In this document: positions 28,154 through 37,178 of the stretch, piece by piece
Numbering within the stretch: the stretch's first letter is position 1
How the letters are laid out: each line of letters begins with the position of its first letter
From: MADRE3 sp963718195
Lineage (GTDB): Bacteria; Desulfobacterota; Desulfobulbia; Desulfobulbales; Desulfocapsaceae
Direction of reading: 5' to 3'
NCBI GenBank assembly: GCA_963718195.1
Contig: CAVQYQ010000009.1
Span: 339,221 to 403,220 of the forward strand
Length of the DNA stretch: 64,000 nt
Translations under genes and position numbers: made by a program
The notes under the pieces: model-generated
Seen by the model: only the letters and a program-made list of their open reading frames with translations
Told to the model about the DNA's origin: nothing
The model's database searches: none

Positions 28154-28894
28154 TCATTGCAGACCTTCCAGGAAAGCGAGGACGTTTTTGCCGAGAACGC
28201 GGTGGTTATAGCCTCCCTCCAGAAGTCCATAGCAACCGCCCCCATTCCGCAATGCAGCATCACGCACCATCATCCCCATTGTTTTGTAGTCAGATGTATA
28301 AAGTAAGCCCCCCCAGTCATTAACATGGTGATCAAAACCGGCTGAGACGGCAATTATATCTGCCCGGGTGACTTCAAGTGCGTCGGACACCTCATCGAGG
28401 TAGGCCTCTCGCTCATCAGATTCGGGGTTCAGAATCTCGACCCATGATTCTTTTTCAAGAATATTGACGTTTCCGTCGCCATAGTGAAGGTCGAAGTCAA
28501 GGACAAAGGCATGGTCAATACGGTGTTTTTCCCGCAGGTGATAGAGAGAAACCGCCATGTTGTTGAAATAACAAAAACCCCAGCAGCTGTTCGCAGACGC
28601 GTGGTGTCCTGGCGGCCGGATCAGTGCAAAACTTGGTTCTTCCATTCCTGTCTGGGCTGCCTGTATTGCTCCGCCTGCGGCAAGAGCGGCAATATCGTAG
28701 AGACCCAGGCGCCGCACCTGCTCGATATGCGTTTTAGTATGGGCGGCGAGGATGTCTTCTTCGGAGGCAGGCAGGCAGGGTGAAATTTTTACGAAAGGGG
28801 TAACTGCCTTAACAACCGCTTCCATGCGACCCGGCTCTGCTGCAGGATCTGAGGTGTAGTCATCATAGAAATCTTCGTGGAAAAAAACGTTCAT
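28154..28894 (-). CDS. histone deacetylase/acetoin-utilisation (AcuC) family amidohydrolase
   Basis: 246 residues from ATG 28894, with GGAG upstream. The zinc deacetylase signatures are complete: RPPGHHAS (tandem His), GFCYFNNMAVS, VLDFDLHYGDGN (metal-binding Asp/His) and SAGFDHH. Bacterial relatives deacetylate acetylpolyamines or acetyl-lysine, including AcuC on acetyl-CoA synthetase. This one is short (most are 300-350 residues). Substrate unknown. It is 132 bp upstream of the molybdopterin protein gene on the same strand. Confidence 0.85.
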   Translation of the reverse strand: MNVFFHEDFYDDYTSDPAAEPGRMEAVVKAVTPFVKISPCLPASEEDILAAHTKTHIEQVRRLGLYDIAALAAGGAIQAAQTGMEEPSFALIRPPGHHASANSCWGFCYFNNMAVSLYHLREKHRIDHAFVLDFDLHYGDGNVNILEKESWVEILNPESDEREAYLDEVSDALEVTRADIIAVSAGFDHHVNDWGGLLYTSDYKTMGMMVRDAALRNGGGCYGLLEGGYNHRVLGKNVLAFLEGLQ

Positions 28895-29431
28895 TCTGCA
28901 GCGCTCCTTCAGGTTATTTTTGACCTCACCTTGAGAATTCATCGAGACAATGATCGCCATCGATCGGACGGCAAAGGATTACCAGTACTATCTGTTTTAA
29001 ACCCATTCTCGTCACTGACGAGATCAATCTTCAAGCGGGATCGAAGGACGAGATATTCAACACAATAAGTGTTCAAACCCTGTTGTCACTATCTCACGTC
29101 AGAAGATATATCCGTTTTCAGGCCAGTTATACGGTTATAATCGGTTTCTTCATGGAACCAGAATCGTGTGATATAATCAAGAAGATGTCTGGTTGAGTTT
29201 CGGCTTTATCCATCTTCTTCCGAGACTGATAAAGGTGAAACTGGAGCGCATCTTTTCGATGGATATCACCCTGAGAGCAGGTGAATCGGAACCTTTGGCC
29301 TTCATCAGGTTGACAATAACAGAATTATGTATTTTAATGGCGCGAATTACGAGCAACCTATCAGGATGATTCAGGTTGTGGTTAACGAATAGATAATTAA
29401 TACCGGTTAATAAAACGAGGTTGCTGGTTTT
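28895..29431. other. intergenic region, about 540 bp
   Basis: No credible gene on either strand. It separates the minus-strand deacetylase from the plus-strand MepK-like gene and should contain both promoters. No clear repeats or hairpins were found by eye. Confidence 0.4.
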
Positions 29432-29989
29432 ATGCGATCTTCTTCGAACGCAAACAAACTTTCACGTCGGCATTTTCTCACCACTTCTGTCAGACTCGCG
29501 GCAGCTGTTGTTGTGCTGTCTCCTCTTGTCAGTCTGGCGTCGCATTCCCGGTACCACACCCTCTCATTTTACCATACCCACACAGGCGAGAGGCTGGATC
29601 TTACATTTAATCTTAAAACCTGCCGGCCCGAAAACGAAAAAGAGATTATCCATTTTTTACGTGATTTTCGAACAGGTGATACCCATCCCATAGATTATCG
29701 ACTCCTTGATACGCTCTGTTCCCTGCAGAAAGAATGTGGAAGTTCAGGCACCTTTGAAGTGATATCCGGATACCGTTCACCAGCCACAAATAAGAAACTT
29801 CGGAACTCAAGTAATGGCGTGGCAAAAAAGAGCCTGCACATGGCAGGGCGGGCAATTGATATCCGCCTTTCCGGTGTACCGACCAGAAAACTCAGGGCCA
29901 AAGCCTGTTCCCTGCAGCGTGGCGGGGTCGGATATTATGCAAAATCTGATTTTATCCATCTCGATACGGGGCGTGTCCGAACCTGGTAA
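29432..29989 (+). CDS. MepK-like (YcbK, DUF882) murein endopeptidase, Tat-exported
   Basis: 185 residues with a twin-arginine signal (SRRHFLTTSVRLAAA). The mature domain is the M15-type zinc peptidase fold: GYRSPATNKKL, then HMAGRAIDIRL with the first His and Asp, and DFIHLDTG with the C-terminal His. E. coli MepK cleaves meso-DAP-meso-DAP cross-links. The gene lies just before an LdtD-type transpeptidase on the same strand; in E. coli ycbB and ycbK are also neighbours. So this pair probably makes and trims 3-3 cross-links. Confidence 0.82.
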   Translation: MRSSSNANKLSRRHFLTTSVRLAAAVVVLSPLVSLASHSRYHTLSFYHTHTGERLDLTFNLKTCRPENEKEIIHFLRDFRTGDTHPIDYRLLDTLCSLQKECGSSGTFEVISGYRSPATNKKLRNSSNGVAKKSLHMAGRAIDIRLSGVPTRKLRAKACSLQRGGVGYYAKSDFIHLDTGRVRTW

Positions 29990-30296
29990 AATCCCGATAC
30001 CTGTTATCCGCCTGCCATAATCTGAGACGTTGGGTTCTCAATATTTTTGTGACTTCTTTTTCCTGGTTTTCAGGTGGTTTCCCTTGTTATTCTATACATC
30101 AACGTGTTTCACTAAAGCGCGGATATCAGAGTGGAGCACTCTTTCGGTATAATGGATAGTTTTCTAGGTAAGTTCACACCGGTTTGATCTCAAAGCAGAC
30201 GAATTATCGTATCTCAATTATAAAGCTGGTATATATGAGAGCATAGGATGAAAGTGGTGCGGCAGTAACAGCCGGATAAGAGCACATAGCGAGGTG
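29990..30296. other. intergenic region between the MepK-like and LdtD-like genes
   Basis: About 300 bp with no gene. There is no clear terminator after the MepK-like gene, so co-transcription with the LdtD-like gene remains possible but the gap is large enough for a separate promoter. Confidence 0.35.
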
Positions 30297-31958
30297 ATGG
30301 CGTTGATAGCATATAATAGAAAAAGAATAGAAATTATTGTCCTTTCGGTATCCTTGCTCTTTTTTGTGGGGGTTGCTGCTCAAGCTGCAGCAAATGTGGA
30401 TGTTGTGGCTAAACATTTGAGTATGGGACCAGCTACTGCTCTGAATTTCAGTGCTCATGGAAGAAGTTCTGCCGAGATCGACAAGATACTTGTCCAGATC
30501 TATCGCAACAACGGGTTACAACCATACTGGATCAAGGATGGCAGACCAGGTCAATCGGCAAAAGACATCTTCGATACGCTGAAAAACGCCAACAGGCATG
30601 GGCTTAATCCATCCAGTTACCTGCTCCGCAACATAGACCAGTTCTGGAATAATACCGATAGCGTCGGACTTGTAAAACTGGACATTCTTCTAACCATGGG
30701 AATGATGCTATACGTGGCCGATCAACGGGAGGGTCGTCTCCAGCCCCGCCAGATCGATCCTGAATTATTTGCCTATGCCAGCGATGTCGAGGTGGATTGG
30801 AAAAAGCTTTTCGCAACAGCATTCAAGGCTCCGGACATGAAGATGTTCCTTGCTGACCAGGCCCCCCCGTTTTTACAATACAGGTATTTACAGGAGAAAC
30901 TTGCAGTGAGTCGGACAATCGCGGCAAATGGCGGTTGGCCCTCAGTTCCCGATGGTGAAGTTTTAAAGCCGGGCATGGTTGATCCACGGGTCAGCACTAT
31001 CAGGAAGCGACTGGCGATTACCGGTGAATATTCAGCAAAGAGTGTTCAGGGCGAGGTTTTTGACCCCCAATTGGTTGAGGCTGTCAAAAGATTTCAAAAA
31101 AACCACAATTTGTCCCGAGACGGGGTGATTGGCGGGCAGACACTTGCTGCAATGAATGTACCGGTAGAGTTTCGTGTCCAGCAGATAATCATCAATATGG
31201 AGCGATATCGATGGCTGAAGCGGATGAATGATGAGCAGCTGGTTGCTGTCAATATTGCCGGGTTTAGAGCGGCTGCAGGAAAACCGGATAAGTTTGACAT
31301 CGCCATGCCCGTTATTGTCGGCAAGACGTACCACAAGACTCCGGTTTTTAACGATACCATAACGTACGTGGTCTTCAACCCGTACTGGAATGTGCCGCCG
31401 AGTATTGCCGGCAAGGAAATGCTTCCCAAGCTGAAAAAGGATCCAATGTATCTGAAAAAACATAATATGCGTATTTTTCAGGGGTGGGAAGCGGATGCTG
31501 CAGAGCTTGATGCCGCAAGCATTGATTGGGACAACGTGTCGGAAACGGATATGAACCGGTATCGTGTCCGTCAAGACCCCGGGCCGGATAATTCACTGGG
31601 TACCCTGAAGATCGTATTTCCCAATAAACATAACGTGTACCTGCATGACACGCCAAATCATGACCTGTTCACCCAGGGGGAGCGGGCCTTCAGCCACGGC
31701 TGCATTCGGATGGGGCGACCAGCCGAGATGGCAGCCTGGGTTCTCGGTGGAGAGCAGAACGGCTGGAGCGTTGAGCGGGTTAATGAAATCATTGCGACCC
31801 GCAAGCGGCAGGTGGAGACGCTGGCCAAGCCAATGCCAGTGTACATCCTCTATCGTACGGCTTTTGTCGATCCGGGTGACGGGGCCTTACATTTTTACAA
31901 GGATATCTACGGGCGTGACAAGCTTCTTGCAGAGGCCTTGTTGGCGGCAAAAAAATGA
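30297..31958 (+). CDS. L,D-transpeptidase (LdtD/YcbB-like)
   Basis: 553 residues from ATG 30297 (a GTG one codon before is also open). Order: N-terminal signal/anchor (EIIVLSVSLLFFVGVAAQA), a large uncharacterised N-terminal part of the YcbB family, a peptidoglycan-binding domain (FQKNHNLSRDGVIGGQT), and the YkuD catalytic domain with SHGCIRMG (nucleophile C469) plus HDTPNHDLF. It forms 3-3 cross-links between DAP residues, resistant to penicillins. The neighbouring MepK-like endopeptidase would balance this activity. Confidence 0.88.
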   Translation: MALIAYNRKRIEIIVLSVSLLFFVGVAAQAAANVDVVAKHLSMGPATALNFSAHGRSSAEIDKILVQIYRNNGLQPYWIKDGRPGQSAKDIFDTLKNANRHGLNPSSYLLRNIDQFWNNTDSVGLVKLDILLTMGMMLYVADQREGRLQPRQIDPELFAYASDVEVDWKKLFATAFKAPDMKMFLADQAPPFLQYRYLQEKLAVSRTIAANGGWPSVPDGEVLKPGMVDPRVSTIRKRLAITGEYSAKSVQGEVFDPQLVEAVKRFQKNHNLSRDGVIGGQTLAAMNVPVEFRVQQIIINMERYRWLKRMNDEQLVAVNIAGFRAAAGKPDKFDIAMPVIVGKTYHKTPVFNDTITYVVFNPYWNVPPSIAGKEMLPKLKKDPMYLKKHNMRIFQGWEADAAELDAASIDWDNVSETDMNRYRVRQDPGPDNSLGTLKIVFPNKHNVYLHDTPNHDLFTQGERAFSHGCIRMGRPAEMAAWVLGGEQNGWSVERVNEIIATRKRQVETLAKPMPVYILYRTAFVDPGDGALHFYKDIYGRDKLLAEALLAAKK

Positions 31959-31992
31959 ATTGATGCTGGTCGTTGTGAAGCCGCAGCTGTCG

Positions 31993-32196
31993 CTAATCTG
32001 GGCGATGGATGAGCTTAACCCGGCCCACGAGACCGTTTTCCAGCCGGACCTTGATCCCGTGAGAATGATTGGGGGATTTCGTTAATATATCCCGTACGAT
32101 GCCTTCGGTCAGTTTTCCAGATCTCTGGTCCTGTTTCAGAACTATGGATACCTTTTGACCGGCATGAATATCGACTCGTTTCGTTCCGTTAGCCAT
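31993..32196 (-). CDS. YwbE-family (DUF2196) protein
   Basis: 67 residues. The family pattern is plain: KVSIVLKQDQRSGKLTEGIV then LTKSPNHSHGIKVRLENG and VGRV. These are small single-domain proteins with an SH3-like fold, of unknown function, found in many bacteria. An AGGGA site lies upstream of the ATG. It is convergent with ldtD. Confidence 0.85.
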   Translation of the reverse strand: MANGTKRVDIHAGQKVSIVLKQDQRSGKLTEGIVRDILTKSPNHSHGIKVRLENGLVGRVKLIHRPD

Positions 32197-32272
32197 TTAC
32201 GTTTCCCTGGTTATACAACTTTCTGATTTCCAATAATGCTGAGCCTCGTTGCACAAAAAAGGTTCGAGCCCC

Positions 32273-34213
32273 TCAACCACGCCGGAGAAGTAGCGTGATG
32301 GTGCATCCCGGCCCGTCATTATTTGCAGCATGAGCGCTTCCACCCATTCCGGTTATTAGTTTTTTCACCAGGGCAAGGCCAATTCCTGTACCACCGGTCA
32401 TGCGGGTGAGGTCATTGTCCACCCGGTAAAATTCATCAAATATCTGTTTTAGATCCTTCTTGGGAATTCCGGGCCCGCTGTCTGAGACAGTGATTCGAAC
32501 ATGCTGGTCCGTCGTGTCGGCTTTTATGGCAATGTGTTTTTGGGCCGACATCCTGCCGAATTTAACGCTGTTCTCGATCAGGTTGATACATATCTGGATG
32601 AGCGCTTCTCGATCGTAGGAAAGCAGGGGAATATCAGGGGCCTGTATGTCCATCGTGAACCCATCCTGTTTCAGTTTCTGCCCCATGATTCCTTCAACTT
32701 CGGCAAGTGTGTCTGCAATCTGTCCCTGCTTCATGTTGAAATGGCGCTGTTTTCTCTCCAGCTTGGAGAGTTCCAGGACATTGTTGATCAGTCCGGATAA
32801 ACGGCTGCTTTCAGAGCTGAGAATGGAAAGATATTCCTGCTCCCGCTCGGGGGTCGAGGCGATACCTTGCTCGAGCATTTCGATGTACATGCGGATATTG
32901 GTTAATGGTGTCTTCAGTTCGTGGGTTACCGATGAGACAAACTGGGAGCGTCGTTCTGACATCTCAACGATTGTTCGAGCGCTCTGGTAGATGGCAAAAA
33001 GACCAAGAAGGATACATGATCCCAGGACAACCAGGGCCCCCCGGAGTGTCCCGCGAGCCGGGGAGGGGGGGATCTCTTTGGCACTCAGGGTAACGGATAG
33101 AAAATCAAACGGGGCAGGAAAGATCCTGTCTGCAATGAAATGGCCCGAAACTCCTGAAACTCCGGCCTTCACGATCGTTCGCGTTTGTCCCTGGTCCCTG
33201 CGCTGTAACTGGAGTTGGGTATAGCTGGCCAGTGGTTGTTTTATATAATGGGAATCCACCAGGTGTTGTAGCAAGGGTTCCACCAAAAGAATTAACCCCT
33301 GGCGATAAATCTGGTTATTGATGGCGATGCGTCTGAAGATGTACATCTGATCATCTTTAATTGATACGGATTGAAATGGTGCTACTTCAGCCTGGAATTT
33401 TATCTGTTGCTCGGCCTGAAGATTATCCTGTTCACTCAAATCTGACAGAACAGAGCCGTACGTTACCTGCTCCCGCTTAGCACTCCTCTCTTCTTTTGAT
33501 TTGGGCAGGGCTAGACCTGCAGCAGGAGGTGAGGGTGCCTTGCTCCCTGTTACAGGGCTTGATTGTCTGAATACGTCATCCTCACTGGTCACATTGAGCG
33601 CCTGTTCAGCACTGATCTCTTCGATTCGCTGGCTTTTTTTACCTAGGTATGTTTTTTCGGATGCGGCTTTCGACCGGGTGATAAAACGCTCGGAAAACGT
33701 ATTCCTGCTCTTGTCTTCAGCAGGTGACTCACTCGTCACGGACTCCATATCCATTTTGCCGGATGATTTCTGCACGGGCAGACTGTATTTCTTGTCATTG
33801 AATATATTGTTGGCTTCTTTTAATTGCAGGACCACACCCTTCTTTTCTTCGGGGATACGACCCACGTCTGCAACCAGGGGCGTCTGAAAGGAACCGTCCG
33901 GATTGTTCTGCAGATAGCCAAGAATATAATTTTTATAGACCCGCTCAGACAGCGGAGATCTCTGCTGGGGAATTTGTTCATCGACTGACGGTTGAGCCAG
34001 GTAATACTGGTATTCGTCGACGGTCCTGTCTTCTTCCTGCTGGACCAGATAAGCCAGTTCTTTTTCCATCCGATCGAACAGGGCTTCTGAAAAGAACTCG
34101 AGCTGACCGCGCTCTTCCCGCTCAAGTCCCGCATATGTCTGCCAGACGACAAAGGCCAGTGGAACCGAGATGGCTGCAAAGAAAACAAATATTATACGTT
34201 TAAATCTTTTCAT
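32273..34213 (-). CDS. sensor histidine kinase with a long extracytoplasmic sensor
   Basis: 646 residues from ATG 34213. One N-terminal span (IIFVFFAAISVPLAFVVW) precedes a sensor of about 360 residues, a second span (GALVVLGSCILLGLFAIY), then HisKA with SSVTHELKTPLTNIRM (H431) and HATPase_c (NLIENSVKFG; DSGPGIP; GGTGIGLALVKKL). The sensor is unusual: it contains a low-complexity, Ser/Glu/Lys-rich stretch and no known sensory fold was recognised. The start overlaps the regulator's stop by 14 bp, so the pair is translationally coupled. It faces the VWA-PspA operon divergently. Confidence 0.85.
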   Translation of the reverse strand: MKRFKRIIFVFFAAISVPLAFVVWQTYAGLEREERGQLEFFSEALFDRMEKELAYLVQQEEDRTVDEYQYYLAQPSVDEQIPQQRSPLSERVYKNYILGYLQNNPDGSFQTPLVADVGRIPEEKKGVVLQLKEANNIFNDKKYSLPVQKSSGKMDMESVTSESPAEDKSRNTFSERFITRSKAASEKTYLGKKSQRIEEISAEQALNVTSEDDVFRQSSPVTGSKAPSPPAAGLALPKSKEERSAKREQVTYGSVLSDLSEQDNLQAEQQIKFQAEVAPFQSVSIKDDQMYIFRRIAINNQIYRQGLILLVEPLLQHLVDSHYIKQPLASYTQLQLQRRDQGQTRTIVKAGVSGVSGHFIADRIFPAPFDFLSVTLSAKEIPPSPARGTLRGALVVLGSCILLGLFAIYQSARTIVEMSERRSQFVSSVTHELKTPLTNIRMYIEMLEQGIASTPEREQEYLSILSSESSRLSGLINNVLELSKLERKQRHFNMKQGQIADTLAEVEGIMGQKLKQDGFTMDIQAPDIPLLSYDREALIQICINLIENSVKFGRMSAQKHIAIKADTTDQHVRITVSDSGPGIPKKDLKQIFDEFYRVDNDLTRMTGGTGIGLALVKKLITGMGGSAHAANNDGPGCTITLLLRRG

Positions 34214-34901
34214 GTTCCAGTCGGTATCCTTCACCGCGGACTGTTTCGATGAAGTCGGCCCGGTTATGCAGGGTCTTTATTTTCTTTCTAAGTTTGAGCA
34301 TGTGAATATCAATTGTGCGTGTTTCGATATCTGCATCGGCGTAATGCCAGACTTCTGTGAGCAGTTCTTTTTTTGAAACGATTCGGTCCTGATGCCGATA
34401 CAGATAGACCATTATATCCATTTCTCTTCGGGTCAGATCAACAATCTGTTCACCACATTGGGCGCGCAGGTTTTTACCGTCAAAGACGATGCCCTGGCAT
34501 TCAATCCGTTCATCACCCAGGTGCTTTCCACTGCGTCGCAGTACAGCCTCGACTCGCACGATCAGTTCGCGCAGCGAGAATGGTTTTGGCACATAATCGT
34601 CTGCTCCGGCTTTAAAACCGGCCACAATGTCGTCTTCCGAACCCTTAGCGGTAATCATGATTATCGGCTGGTACGGCTTTGTTTCCCGAACCTGCCTGCA
34701 TATGGAAAAACCGTCCAGGGTCGGCAGCATAACATCAAGCAGGACCAGGTCAAACGATTCATTGACAATGGTCTCCAACCCCTCGCCACCATCACTTGAA
34801 CCTCGAACACCATAGCCATTAAAAACGAGCACGTCACTCAAGCCGTTCAGTATGGCCTGGTCATCTTCCACGATAAGAATCTGGGCTTTGGGGCGTCTCA
34901 T
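34200..34901 (-). CDS. OmpR/PhoB-family response regulator
   Basis: 233 residues from ATG 34901, chosen because AAAGGAG ends eight bases upstream. The receiver has ILIVEDDQA (acidic pocket), the phosphoacceptor Asp56 in LVLLDVMLP, and the conserved Lys (VPKPFSLREL). The C-terminus is a winged helix (LTRREMDIMVYL, TRTIDIHMLKLRKKI). It should be phosphorylated by the overlapping kinase and act on nearby promoters; the divergent VWA-PspA operon is the obvious candidate target. Confidence 0.9.
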   Translation of the reverse strand: MRRPKAQILIVEDDQAILNGLSDVLVFNGYGVRGSSDGGEGLETIVNESFDLVLLDVMLPTLDGFSICRQVRETKPYQPIIMITAKGSEDDIVAGFKAGADDYVPKPFSLRELIVRVEAVLRRSGKHLGDERIECQGIVFDGKNLRAQCGEQIVDLTRREMDIMVYLYRHQDRIVSKKELLTEVWHYADADIETRTIDIHMLKLRKKIKTLHNRADFIETVRGEGYRLEHEKI

Positions 34902-35122
34902 CTGGTCCACTCCTTTTTTCTGAGATGGGAGGTATCATCGATCTCAGCTTTTTGGTTTCTACTAAAACCTTACAACAGCCGCATCCGCATGGAAAGTAAA
35001 ACTTATGTAAAAAAAAGATGCTAACCTTTTGCATTTGTTTGAATTGTCATCTCCCCCAGATGACGTATCATCAAAGACAGGACAGAGCAAAAACCGTAAA
35101 CCATTAAAAAAGGAGTGTGGCA

Positions 35123-36568
35123 ATGAACAACTGTAAAAATGGACTTCTGACAATACTCTTACTCATCGGTATTACCAGTGCGGCCCTTGCCTATATGGGA
35201 TCGGACGATCGTTCGGTATCATCAACACCAGCTCCTGTCAGCGGAAGCGGTGAACCTGAAATCATCACAATCCATACTGCCCTGGCCCAGGACAAGGTCT
35301 TGAAGGGGACTGACGGATCTGTTTCGGTGGCATTGACCCTGGATGCAAATAATGTCCCGCTCCTGACACAGCAGAATATTCAACCGGTTGATCTGGTCGT
35401 TGTTCTCGATCGCAGTGGCTCAATGAACGGCCAGAAGATCAGCTATGCCAAGGAGGCGGTGATCAGGCTCATGAATCGGCTGACGGTTGAGGACCGCATG
35501 TCAATTGTTACCTATTCCAATGGGGTTGAGATCCTCTCCCCGCTGGTAAAGATAAACAAAGCTTCGCGTGACTATCTCTCAGGCCTTGTCAATCGAATCT
35601 ACTCTGGTGGCGGGACGAACCTGGGCGGCGGCTTGAAAAACGGTATTGCAATGCTGACGCAAGACATGGAGAAGAGCCGCCAGCGAAAGGTCATACTGAT
35701 CTCCGATGGCCTGGCAAACCATGGCATTACCAACCCGGCTCAACTTGGAGCAATGGCCTCCAATGGCTCAGAGTATAACCTTACAACCAGTACCGTTGGC
35801 GTCGGTTATGATTTCAACGAGGTGCTGATGACCACCATCGCAGACCATGGTGCGGGAAATTACTATTACCTGGAAAATCCGCACTATTTTTCAAGAATTT
35901 TTGAAAAGGAATTCGAGACAGCTCGTACCATAGCGGCAGGAGCTATAGAGATTCGAATCCCGCTCAAAGATGGTATACAGCTGGTTGGTGCCGGCGGTTA
36001 TCCCATCAGGATTGAAGATAACGTGGCATCTATACGGCCTGGGAATCTCCTTGCTGGGCAGCAGCGAAAGATCTTTCTTTCATACCAGGTACCAACTGAT
36101 CAGGTCGGCGATTTTTCTCTGGGAACCATTGAGGTTCACTACCAGCATGCTGGTGTATCCATGGTTGGCATTGCACCTGAAAAACTCGGTATCGCCTGTG
36201 TACAGGACCAGCAGGAAGTGATTGCCAGTATAGACGAGACAGTCTGGACTGAACAGGTATTAAAAGAAGATTATGGCAGGCTCAAGGAACATGTGGCGAC
36301 TGCTATCAGGACCGGAAAAAAAGAGGTCGCCCTTGAGGCGATTGCTGAATATGAGGATAGAACTTCGACGATTAACAGTAGTGTCGACTCGGATAAAATC
36401 AGCCAAAATCTCGAAAAAGATGTGAGAGCACTGCGGCAGAGCGTAGATACAACTTTCGCAGGAGCTCCCGCTGCTGTAGCCGAGAAAAAAAGCAGCAGGC
36501 CAAGGCGCTGCAGTATGAAAGCTATCAGGTTCGCCGGGACAAGAAATAATGGTGTCAAGCCAGAATGA
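35123..36568 (+). CDS. VWA-domain secreted protein
   Basis: 481 residues from ATG 35123, with an AGGAG seven bases upstream. A signal peptide (NGLLTILLLIGITSAALAY) leads to a von Willebrand A domain with a MIDAS motif, VVLDRSGSMNG (D96, S98, S100). The downstream acidic/threonine-containing MIDAS contacts lie in ILISDGLANHG and the IADHGAG region. A C-terminal helical section of about 110 residues follows. It is probably periplasmic and metal-dependent in ligand or protein binding. It leads an operon with pspA and a membrane protein, opposite the two-component system. Confidence 0.85.
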   Translation: MNNCKNGLLTILLLIGITSAALAYMGSDDRSVSSTPAPVSGSGEPEIITIHTALAQDKVLKGTDGSVSVALTLDANNVPLLTQQNIQPVDLVVVLDRSGSMNGQKISYAKEAVIRLMNRLTVEDRMSIVTYSNGVEILSPLVKINKASRDYLSGLVNRIYSGGGTNLGGGLKNGIAMLTQDMEKSRQRKVILISDGLANHGITNPAQLGAMASNGSEYNLTTSTVGVGYDFNEVLMTTIADHGAGNYYYLENPHYFSRIFEKEFETARTIAAGAIEIRIPLKDGIQLVGAGGYPIRIEDNVASIRPGNLLAGQQRKIFLSYQVPTDQVGDFSLGTIEVHYQHAGVSMVGIAPEKLGIACVQDQQEVIASIDETVWTEQVLKEDYGRLKEHVATAIRTGKKEVALEAIAEYEDRTSTINSSVDSDKISQNLEKDVRALRQSVDTTFAGAPAAVAEKKSSRPRRCSMKAIRFAGTRNNGVKPE

Positions 36569-36614
36569 GTGTGTCGCTTACCCGGGTATGGCAAATAGTT
36601 GACAGGAGATATAT

Positions 36615-37178
36615 ATGACCATTTTGAGGCGAATAATGAGGATCTGGAAAGCCGATATTCACGGCGTCATGGATCGACTGGAAGACCAGGAACTCTTACT
36701 CAGGCAATACCTGCGGGAGATGGAAAACAGCCTGCAGGAAAAAGAACAGCGAATTGTGGACCTGACAGAGAATATCAAATATATTCAGGCTGATCTTGCC
36801 ACAAGGCACAAGGAAATTGACAAACTGGAACGTGACCTTGCCGTTGCTCTGCGCAAGGAAAACGACCCGGTCGCCACGCTGCTGATTCGTAAACAGTTAG
36901 TACAGCAGAACTATTGCGAGCATTTAGCTCGCAATAGTTCTGCTCTTTTGGAAGAGCAGCAGCAACTCACGGCCCTACTTGACGAGCAGCAGGTGCGCTA
37001 TGAATTACTCAGCGTGCAGGCGAGCAGCTTCTGCCAGCGCTCTGGTGGTATGAGCGCTGGCCGGGAAGATTTGCTTACCGGTACATGTGCTGGAGTCAAC
37101 GCTATCGATGAAGACGAAATCGAGATCGAGTTGATCCGCAGAAAGGAACAACTGGCAAGCGAAGGAGACATACTATGA
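36615..37178 (+). CDS. pspA: PspA/IM30-family protein
   Basis: 187 residues, shorter than E. coli PspA (222). The N-terminus (MTILRRIMRIWKADIHGVMD) is the membrane-binding helix of the family, followed by long coiled-coil helices (residues ~20-150). It lacks the long C-terminal helix extension. ESCRT-III-like PspA oligomers stabilise the inner membrane under envelope stress. It sits between the VWA gene and a membrane protein in one operon, as in membrane-stress modules. A 39-bp perfect palindrome lies in the middle of the gene. Confidence 0.75.
   Translation: MTILRRIMRIWKADIHGVMDRLEDQELLLRQYLREMENSLQEKEQRIVDLTENIKYIQADLATRHKEIDKLERDLAVALRKENDPVATLLIRKQLVQQNYCEHLARNSSALLEEQQQLTALLDEQQVRYELLSVQASSFCQRSGGMSAGREDLLTGTCAGVNAIDEDEIEIELIRRKEQLASEGDIL
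36905..36943. repeat. perfect 17-bp palindrome inside pspA
   Basis: The two 17-base arms (GCAGAACTATTGCGAGC and its exact complement) flank a five-base ATTTA loop. It encodes part of the PspA coiled coil, so it would form a strong hairpin in the mRNA. Confidence 0.8.
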
